A stretch of 38,019 bases of DNA, taken from Betaproteobacteria bacterium (GTDB lineage: Bacteria; Pseudomonadota; Gammaproteobacteria; Burkholderiales; CAIKXV01). The position numbers and the translations under genes were made by a program. The DNA lies in NCBI GenBank assembly GCA_947458835.1, contig CANHBC010000009.1:1-38019 (forward strand), written 5' to 3'. Each line of letters starts with the position of its first letter. Position 1 is the stretch's first letter. The notes under the pieces are model-generated. The model was not told the DNA's origin and made no database searches. It saw only the letters and a program-made list of their open reading frames with translations. Positions 33,272 to 38,019 of the stretch are shown here, piece after piece.

Positions 33272-33983
33272 GGCCCGGACGCCGCAACTCGACGATATGG
33301 AAGTCGCCAAACGCGTGGGGTCCTATCCGGTAGATGCCATGCCCATCGAACCGCGCCAGCACCGAGGGGGAGATGCACGCGACCTTGGCAGCAGGTATCA
33401 GCGCCGAGGTCGTGTGCAACACCTCCAGCACCAGGTCCTGAGCCCTGGCGAGCGCGTGGCTGCGGTCCAGGTCGACAAAGGCGTTGTGGGTGATGACGGC
33501 GCTGCCACCCGGCAGCAGATGGTCGCGCAGCCCGGTGAGGAACTCATCCAGCCAGCGGCGACCGTCGGCGCCTCCGCTACTCCAGGAGGGCGGTCTCATG
33601 TCGTCGGCGACTGAGGTTGCGGGGAAGTGCGGGAGGTTGGCCACCACCAGGTCGAAGCTCCGACCCCGGCAAGGTGCCCACATCGAGCCTTGCGCGACCT
33701 CGGCGCGGAGGGACAGTCCCTCGCTGTGCAGCAAGGAGGCCGTGCGATCGACTCCTGACGGTTCCACGTCGACGCCAAAGCCGGAAACTGCCCCAGCGCG
33801 CATCAGCATCGTCAGCAGGACGCCGCTGCCGGTGCCAATCTCCGCCACGCGCCCGGGTGACCGCGTCGCGAAGCGCTGCCTCAAGTGAAGCAGCAGGGCT
33901 GCGGTGTGCTCGGACGGCAGGTATGGGTCTACTGTCTTGTGCAGGAGCGCAGCCGACTGATTGCGATGGGCCGAACGGCTCAC
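33264..33983 (-). CDS. Class I SAM-dependent methyltransferase (HemK/PrmC- or RsmC-like)
   Basis: A 239 aa methyltransferase. It shows motif I VAEIGTGSGVLLTML, an acidic strand-2 end in GFGVDVEPSGVDRTASL, and VVANLPHFP in the place of the N-P-P-Y motif of enzymes that methylate amide or exocyclic amino nitrogens (here N-L-P-H). PYLPSEHTAALLLHLRQ near residue 20 resembles the substrate-side region of HemK-type enzymes. It overlaps its neighbours by four to eight bases on both sides, so it is locked between two transport genes in one transcript. A protein, RNA or small-molecule substrate cannot be told apart here; the altered NPPY argues against PrmC itself. Confidence 0.85.
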   Translation of the reverse strand: MSRSAHRNQSAALLHKTVDPYLPSEHTAALLLHLRQRFATRSPGRVAEIGTGSGVLLTMLMRAGAVSGFGVDVEPSGVDRTASLLHSEGLSLRAEVAQGSMWAPCRGRSFDLVVANLPHFPATSVADDMRPPSWSSGGADGRRWLDEFLTGLRDHLLPGGSAVITHNAFVDLDRSHALARAQDLVLEVLHTTSALIPAAKVACISPSVLARFDGHGIYRIGPHAFGDFHIVELRRPGHA

Positions 33984-35221
33984 TCCGGATCCACCCGGGA
34001 TCGAACGCGGCCGAGCAGTTCGTGGCCACGGGCGGCCTCGTGGCGCAGGATGACATGTTCGGCGAAGCTAAGCAGGGATCTCGAGGTGCGCCCGAGTGGG
34101 ATCCCGCGGTCGATCAACCGGTCCAGCCGCTTCAAGGCCCACATGGCGAATCGTTCCGAGGCTTCTTCCCACAACTCGCACAGGTAGTACCAGACCTTGT
34201 AGCCTTCGACCAGCAGTACCAGCGCAATGAAAATGAGCAGGTAGTTGTCGAACATTCGGGCAGGGAAGGGCGAGAAGTTGAGGTACAGCCAGGGCACGCC
34301 CGTCTTGCGGTACTCTGCCGCCAGCGGGTGAGGCTGCAACTCGGTGCTGGTCAGGGAAGGGAATTCCCCCGCCCGGTTGACAAGGGTCGCACCGCCGTGA
34401 AACCCGTCCATGGCACGCAGTAGTTCGAACAGCACCGCCGGGTGCAGGTCCTCTCTGACGACAACGTTGACCATTGCACCGACGGCCTCGACTTCCTGCG
34501 GGGGCAGGCTGCGGCCGATGTCGAAAGTCCCGACCGGCAGATGGACCGCGCGCAGCCAGGGCAGCTTCCCGGCCACCGCAGGCGCCGCGGGCAGGGAGGG
34601 TAGCCACAGGGTGCTTTCGGTGCCAAGTGCGACCGCGAGCGGGTTGTCCGCCGTCAGCATGAACAGGCCCGCGTCGTAGTTGCCGGCCTTGAGTTCGGCC
34701 GCGGCCTCGGCAATGGGCAGATAGGTAAAGCTCGTGTTGCCAGGGTCGACTCCGAACAGGGCCAGCACGGCACGCGCGGCCTCAGAGGTGGCGCTGCGCT
34801 CAGGCGGCATCACCAGACGCGCCCCCTTGAGGTCTGCGAGCGTCCTGACTCGACCTTCCAGGCGCTTGTGCAGGAAGGTGAACAATGGCTGCGTCTGGAT
34901 GACGCCCACCGAGCGGACATTGGGGAACTTGGTACCGTCGATCGCCTGCGCGGTGAAGGCGATGTGTGTCTTCGGGCCGTCGCCGTTCACGTGCCCGATG
35001 GAGTCGAGCGACTGCGGATTCGGCCGCACTTCCACCTTGAAGCCGGCTGCCGTCAGATGCTGCGCGTAGCGCAACGCGTTGCTGTGATAGCTCCCGCCGA
35101 CGGGCCCGGTCTCGATGACCACCGGGTTGGGCGGAGACAGGCGCGGAACGTCGAGTACGAACCCGATCAGGAGGACCGATGCGGCCAGAAATGCGGTCGC
35201 GCGCAATATACGCCGGAACAT
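33980..35221 (-). CDS. TAXI-family TRAP-type solute-binding protein with C-terminal membrane anchor
   Basis: A 413 aa protein, longer than ordinary TAXI receptors (about 320-340). An N-terminal hydrophobic segment (ATAFLAASVLLIGFVLDV) is followed by the ligand-binding part: VVIETGPVGGSYHSNALRYAQHL, IAFTAQAIDGTKFPNVRSVG, then GARLVMPPERSATSEAARAVL. Near residues 325-347 a second membrane helix (YLLIFIALVLLVEGYKVWYYL) leads into a charged cytoplasmic tail (WEEASERFAMWALKRLDRLID). Thus it is probably fixed in the membrane at both ends. No DctQ/DctM TRAP membrane proteins are nearby. Start is the ATG at 35221; an upstream TTG at 35230 has AGGTG closer. First gene of the minus-strand operon; its stop overlaps the methyltransferase start (ATGA). 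Confidence 0.85.
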   Translation of the reverse strand: MFRRILRATAFLAASVLLIGFVLDVPRLSPPNPVVIETGPVGGSYHSNALRYAQHLTAAGFKVEVRPNPQSLDSIGHVNGDGPKTHIAFTAQAIDGTKFPNVRSVGVIQTQPLFTFLHKRLEGRVRTLADLKGARLVMPPERSATSEAARAVLALFGVDPGNTSFTYLPIAEAAAELKAGNYDAGLFMLTADNPLAVALGTESTLWLPSLPAAPAVAGKLPWLRAVHLPVGTFDIGRSLPPQEVEAVGAMVNVVVREDLHPAVLFELLRAMDGFHGGATLVNRAGEFPSLTSTELQPHPLAAEYRKTGVPWLYLNFSPFPARMFDNYLLIFIALVLLVEGYKVWYYLCELWEEASERFAMWALKRLDRLIDRGIPLGRTSRSLLSFAEHVILRHEAARGHELLGRVRSRVDPE

Positions 35222-35367
35222 GGGAGTCAAGGCACCTCAGCAAAAGACCCAAGCCGCGAGGTGTCCGCGGTAGGTCAACCGCGAGATGATACACGCCAGG
35301 CCTCGCCGCACCGGCCCGTCACGGACAGGTCTCTGGAAGGCCTCTCGGGGCCTCGTCAGGAAGGTAA

Positions 35368-35677
35368 TGGTTACCAGGCAAGGCGACCCTCCCGATCGAG
35401 AAGCCCCTGCGGGTGGTGCTGGCGCGCGGCTTTTACTGGCAACAGTTGCTTGACTGACGACGGTGTGGTCGCCCGCGGCAGTGACATTGCGCGCCACGAG
35501 GGGCTGCACCATTCGACGGTCAATGAGCTGCTGCGTCTGCCCCTGCTGGAACCCGCCAGCATCCAGGCCATCCTGGCCGGACAACGGCCCCGGTGCATGA
35601 GTCTGCTGTGGTTCCGGCGGAACACGTTGCCGAAAGTGCTGGTGGAACACGGAACCGACCCCACGTCCGTCATCTGA
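35368..35677 (+). pseudogene. Frameshifted remnant of a recombinase-associated small helix-turn-helix ORF
   Basis: Two frames together encode a protein like the small ORF that accompanies serine recombinase/DUF2924 loci: VVLARGFYWQQLLD in one frame, then DDGVVARGSDIARHEGLHHSTVNELLRL and LAGQRPRCMSLLWFRRNTLP in the next. The break is at 35451-35458, where TGAC occurs twice in tandem; removing one copy restores LLDDGVVARGS without other change. The upstream part has no start codon before a TAA at 35365, so the 5' end is lost too. The rest of the 637-base stretch between 35222 and 35858 shows no intact gene. Family assignment is from memory of the pattern. Confidence 0.6.
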
Positions 35678-35829
35678 ACCAGATACGAAAGCGAAACCAT
35701 TGGAGGTGGCCGCCTGTACGAAACGAGCATTTCGGAAATCCGGCAGACCAACGCTAAGCCAGCTCGGACAACCATAACCCCCCCCATTCTTGGACGCCTT
35801 GACCAGCCGGCCTGGATGCCACTTGTTTG

Positions 35830-35846
35830 AGTCCCATTTTGGGACT
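35830..35846. promoter_or_regulatory. Palindrome AGTCCCA-TTT-TGGGACT, candidate HigA operator
   Basis: A perfect seven-base inverted repeat with a three-base spacer ends 12 bases before the toxin start codon. Type II antitoxins such as HigA repress their own operon through palindromes in this position. Weak promoter-like hexamers TTGTTT (35823-35828) and TAACCT (35846-35851), 17 bases apart, bracket it. Operator role is inferred. Confidence 0.55.
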
Positions 35847-35858
35847 AACCTTCGACTC

Positions 35859-36161
35859 ATGCGAGTGATTGCCGTGTCTACCCTTAGGACCTTCCGGGAG
35901 CGCTATCCCGACGCCGAGCAGCCGCTCAAGGCTTGGTACGAGGAGGCCACCAGTGCGAACTGGAGCCAGCCCGCCGACATCAAGGCGCAGTACCGCAGCG
36001 CCAGCGTGCTGAAGAACCGTCGCGTGGTCTTCAACATCAAAGGCAATGACTACCGGCTGATCGTGGCCTTTGCGTACAAGTTGCAGATCGTCTACGTGAA
36101 GTTTGTCGGCACCCACAAGGAGTACGACGCAGTGGACGCCGAAACCGTTGAAATGGCCTGA
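35859..36161 (+). CDS. higB: HigB-type mRNA interferase toxin
   Basis: A 100 aa toxin of the HigB_toxin group (RelE superfamily), which cleaves mRNA at the ribosome when not held by its antitoxin. Recognisable parts are MRVIAVSTLRTFRERYPDAE, LKAWYEEATSANWSQPADIK, then RVVFNIKGNDYRLIVAFAYK and the C-terminal VYVKFVGTHKEYD. The usual catalytic-type basic and aromatic residues (Lys in FNIKGNDYRL, His in GTHKEYD) are present, so it appears intact. The start at 35859 is used rather than 35790 because the alignment begins there and the upstream part spans the operator palindrome. The toxin-first order is typical of higBA. GC is lower than the flanking genes, in line with mobile origin. Confidence 0.9.
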   Translation: MRVIAVSTLRTFRERYPDAEQPLKAWYEEATSANWSQPADIKAQYRSASVLKNRRVVFNIKGNDYRLIVAFAYKLQIVYVKFVGTHKEYDAVDAETVEMA

Positions 36162-36179
36162 CTGGCCACGGAGGAAAAC

Positions 36180-36551
36180 ATGGACATCCGCCCTATCCAC
36201 ACCGAAGCAGACTACAAGGCCACCCTCAAAGAGATTTCTGCCTTGATGGAGTCCGACCCTGATCTGGGCACGCCGGAGGGGGATCGCCTGGACATCCTGG
36301 CCACGCTGGTGCAAGCCTACGAGGCCAAGCACGTGCCCATCACTGCGCCTGATCCGGTGGAAGCCATCAAATTCCGGATGGATCAGAGCGGCCTGTCCGT
36401 CAAAGATCTTGAGCCGATCATTGGCAAAAGCAACCGCGTCTACGAAGTCCTGAACCGCAAGCGCCCGCTGACGCTGGCCATGATCCGCAGACTGCATAAG
36501 AGCCTGGGCATCCCGGCCGATGTGCTGATTGCGGAGACGGCTGCAGGGTGA
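36180..36551 (+). CDS. higA: HigA-type antitoxin with XRE DNA-binding domain
   Basis: A 123 aa antitoxin. The N-terminal half (HTEADYKATLKEISALMESDP) is the toxin-binding region seen in this branch; the C-terminal half is a helix-turn-helix: AIKFRMDQSGLSVKDLEPIIGKSNRVYEVLNRKRPLTLAMIRRLHKSLGIPADVLI. GAGGAAAA just before the ATG at 36180 gives a site at short spacing, and the gap to the toxin stop is 18 bases, so the pair is one operon. It should neutralise the toxin and repress through the palindrome at 35830-35846. It appears full-length. Confidence 0.92.
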   Translation: MDIRPIHTEADYKATLKEISALMESDPDLGTPEGDRLDILATLVQAYEAKHVPITAPDPVEAIKFRMDQSGLSVKDLEPIIGKSNRVYEVLNRKRPLTLAMIRRLHKSLGIPADVLIAETAAG

Positions 36552-36860
36552 TCATCGAACACTGAGCTCGGCTTCTACGGTGAACACCGTTGTCATGGAG
36601 TCATCTGTTTGGCAAGCGATGAGCTGGCGGCGCAGCTCACCGCGCGGATGTGCATAGATGGCCGTGTAGATCGATTCGTGCGAGACGTGCATGCTCGGAT
36701 CATCAGGCCAGGCACGCTTGAGCACGCCGGTAATCTGCTGGGGCGACCACTTCCAGTCCAACATGGTCAACACGGTGCCCCACCGGACGTGATCGTGATG
36801 AAGCTTGGCCGCAGGGCGCGCCTGGATTCGTCGAGACCGGCTCAGCGTCTGTGCCGGCAC
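36552..36860 (-). pseudogene. IS30-family transposase fragment
   Basis: An open stretch of 102 codons encodes an internal piece of an IS30-type transposase: WGTVLTMLDWKWSPQQITGV, then LKRAWPDDPSMHVSHESIYTA and IYAHPRGELRRQLIAC. This is the HTH/linker region before the DDE catalytic domain. The catalytic Asp/Asp/Glu part is absent: after LIAC the sequence becomes unrelated and stops one base from the end of higA. The 5' part is also missing and no terminal inverted repeats are seen. It is a dead relic, not a mobile element. Confidence 0.8.
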
Positions 36861-36876
36861 CCTGGGGGAACGGACG

Positions 36877-36910
36877 AAAAAAATCCCAACCGGATAAGGG
36901 TTGGGATTTT
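36877..36910 (-). terminator. Intrinsic terminator of the tmRNA gene
   Basis: On the minus strand a 12-base-pair stem (arms 36899-36910 and 36880-36891) with a seven-base loop is followed by a T run that reaches 36877. It lies seven bases after the 3' CCA of tmRNA. The symmetric A run would also let it work in the other direction for higBA transcripts. Confidence 0.9.
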
Positions 36911-36916
36911 GAGTAT

Positions 36917-37281
36917 TGGTGGAGGCGGCGGGAATTGAACCCGCGTCCGCAAGTCCTCTACAGCCAGGTCTACATGCTTAGTCTGACCATTTGGTTTTAA
37001 CCTTTGATGCGCCGGCCGACGGGCTCATCTCTGGCGATCTACTGCGACTTTAATGTCGGGCGTCGTAGCCCCACTCGACACGAGGTCCCTGAATGGCTTC
37101 GCTGAGAGTTGCCCCTCCCGGCCCGGGACCTGACCGGTGCGAAGTCCAGCCGGATTAAGCGGCTAGAGCGTAACGCTCGTCGTTGGCGTTTGTAGCGTTT
37201 CCAGACTGGATTTACGAGGTATTCTGGCCCTCGGCATGCACTGATCTGCTTCGCAACCCGCGTCGAAACCGGGACGCCCCC
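36917..37281 (-). ncRNA. ssrA: Transfer-messenger RNA (tmRNA)
   Basis: A 365-base tmRNA for ribosome rescue. The 5' end GGGGGCGTCCCGGTTTCGACG (first base 37281) and the 3' end with a T-loop-like GGTTCAATTCCC and terminal CCGCCTCCACCA (last base 36917) pair as the alanyl-tRNA-like part. The tag frame lies at 37155-37187 on this strand: resume codon GCC, then ANDERYALAA and a TAA stop, with the LAA protease signal. The sequence between 36960 and 37150 holds the pseudoknot region. One-piece architecture, with CCA encoded. A tag of this form is typical of betaproteobacteria. Confidence 0.98.
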
Positions 37282-37287
37282 ATTGAA

Positions 37288-37317
37288 AGTACATGGTAGC
37301 GCATCGGCCGGGTTCAA
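37288..37317 (-). promoter_or_regulatory. Sigma-70-like promoter of ssrA
   Basis: On the minus strand TTGAAC (37317-37312) and TGTACT (37293-37288) are 18 bases apart and end six bases before the mature 5' G at 37281. Each matches the consensus at four of six positions. Placement relative to the known RNA start is the main support. Confidence 0.55.
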
Positions 37318-37388
37318 GGGGGGCGGCATCGATTTCCGCCCGTCGCGTCCAGCCGCCCCGAGCCGTCGCCCTCCGGCAGACCCCGTAT

Positions 37389-38019
37389 TCAGCCGCCGCT
37401 GCGGGCCCCGGGCAGCCCGTTCAGCAGGTCCAGCGGTGCGTCGATCATCCATTGCGCGCCCCATGCCTGCGGATCGGCGCCATGCAGGTAGCCATACAGT
37501 GCGACCACCGGCGTCATCGTGGCGGCTACTGCGGCCTCGACGTCGCGCCGGTCGTCGCCCACGTACAGGCATCTGGCAGGGTCGATGCCGATGCGCTGCG
37601 CGCCTTCGAGCAGCGGGTCGGGATGCGGCTTGGCCTTGCCGGTGGTGTCGCCACCGACCAGGCAGCCAGTGCGGCCCGACAGCCCGAGCCCGGCGATCAG
37701 CGGCACGGCGAAGCGCTCGGCCTTGTTGGTGACGATGCCCCAGGCGAGGCCGCGCGCCTCCAGCGCGTCGAGCAGTGCCGCCATCCCTTCGAACAGGCAC
37801 GAGTCGCGCACCAGGTTGTCTTCGTAGAGCTGCAGGAAGCGGTCGCGCAGTTCGATGAAGTCGGCGTCGCCCGGACGCAGGTCCAGACCAGCCTCGAGCA
37901 TCCCGCGCGCCCCGTGCGAAACGTGCGAGCGCAGCGTGGACACGGGTACCGGTGCCAGACCGCGCTCGGCGCGCAGCAGGTTGAGGGCATGGGCGAGGTC
38001 GGGCGCGGTGTCGGCGACG
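37389..38019 (-). CDS. gph: Phosphoglycolate phosphatase-like HAD hydrolase (5' end outside window)
   Basis: The frame is open to the right edge, giving 210 residues; only the N-terminal DxDGT motif is outside. The visible protein starts VADTAPDLAHALNLLRAERG, a Gph-type cap start, then STLRSHVSHGARGML. HAD motif II is GIVTNKAER, motif III the Lys in GKAKPHPDPLL, and motif IV YVGDDRRDVEAA. Gph removes phosphate from 2-phosphoglycolate formed in DNA repair; the ubiG-gph pairing common in betaproteobacteria would lie beyond the edge (family knowledge). The C-terminus ends 107 bases before the 5' end of ssrA and is encoded on the same strand. Other HAD phosphatases of similar length cannot be fully excluded. 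Confidence 0.85.
   Translation of the reverse strand, partial: VADTAPDLAHALNLLRAERGLAPVPVSTLRSHVSHGARGMLEAGLDLRPGDADFIELRDRFLQLYEDNLVRDSCLFEGMAALLDALEARGLAWGIVTNKAERFAVPLIAGLGLSGRTGCLVGGDTTGKAKPHPDPLLEGAQRIGIDPARCLYVGDDRRDVEAAVAATMTPVVALYGYLHGADPQAWGAQWMIDAPLDLLNGLPGARSGG

Noticed and set aside
35237..35860. Minus-strand open frame of about 200 codons over the accessory gap
   Set aside because: It crosses the operator palindrome and the recombinase-associated remnant, has no recognisable domain and no ribosome site.
36917..36960. Separate tRNA gene at the 3' end of ssrA
   Set aside because: The T-loop and CCA belong to the tRNA-like domain of tmRNA; no anticodon arm is present.

Overview
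The window is a GC-rich (roughly two-thirds G+C) stretch of a proteobacterial chromosome. A betaproteobacterium of the Burkholderiales type is the best reading. The ssrA tag peptide reads ANDERYALAA, periplasmic Bug-family tricarboxylate-type binding proteins are expanded (four genes here), and coding is dense with ATGA/GTGA overlaps. Species cannot be named from the sequence alone.

Layout. (1) 1-6450: an aromatic or heterocyclic acid catabolic operon on the plus strand, with the C-terminal part of a xanthine-dehydrogenase-type molybdenum subunit, an ACMSD-like amidohydrolase/decarboxylase, a UbiD decarboxylase and two Bug binding proteins. (2) 6460-13030: a compact seven-gene plus-strand operon: thermostable-hemolysin family protein, AMP-dependent acyl ligase, haem-oxygenase-like diiron (TenA/UndA-type) enzyme, SDR reductase, exported TPR protein, OmpR-type response regulator and sensor kinase. 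It is preceded by a perfect GTTAAG-N5-GTTAAG direct repeat and a strong hairpin that contains the first start codon. It looks like a self-regulated pathway for a fatty-acyl-derived metabolite and is the best candidate for an undescribed system. (3) 13237-22233: a small membrane ORF and a giant (2903 aa) cyclic beta-1,2-glucan synthase. (4) 22523-23639: a TMEM165/GDT1-type cation exporter and an acidic Cys/His protein. (5) 23671-28004: a class II aldolase, two tandem-duplicated Bug proteins, and a divergently placed C-C-type alpha/beta hydrolase and cupin, probably another small catabolic locus. (6) 28102-30882: a membrane-anchored spermidine-synthase-like protein and a GMC oxidoreductase with somewhat different codon use. 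(7) 31024-35221 (minus strand): an overlapping operon encoding a TAXI-type binding protein with a C-terminal membrane anchor, a class I methyltransferase, a binding-protein/permease fusion of the amino-acid ABC type and a second permease, without an ATPase. (8) 35222-36916: an accessory scar next to ssrA, holding a frameshifted recombinase-associated ORF, a HigBA toxin-antitoxin pair with its palindrome, and an IS30 transposase fragment. (9) 36917-38019 (minus strand): the tmRNA gene with promoter and terminator, then a phosphoglycolate phosphatase running off the right edge.

Functional picture: the outer parts serve scavenging and breakdown of organic acids through molybdenum hydroxylation, prFMN-dependent decarboxylation and Bug-type capture. 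The centre combines a regulated acyl-metabolite operon with periplasmic glucan synthesis. The right end is a stable RNA locus whose 3' side has collected mobile-element debris. All assignments come from reading motifs by eye; no database search was run.
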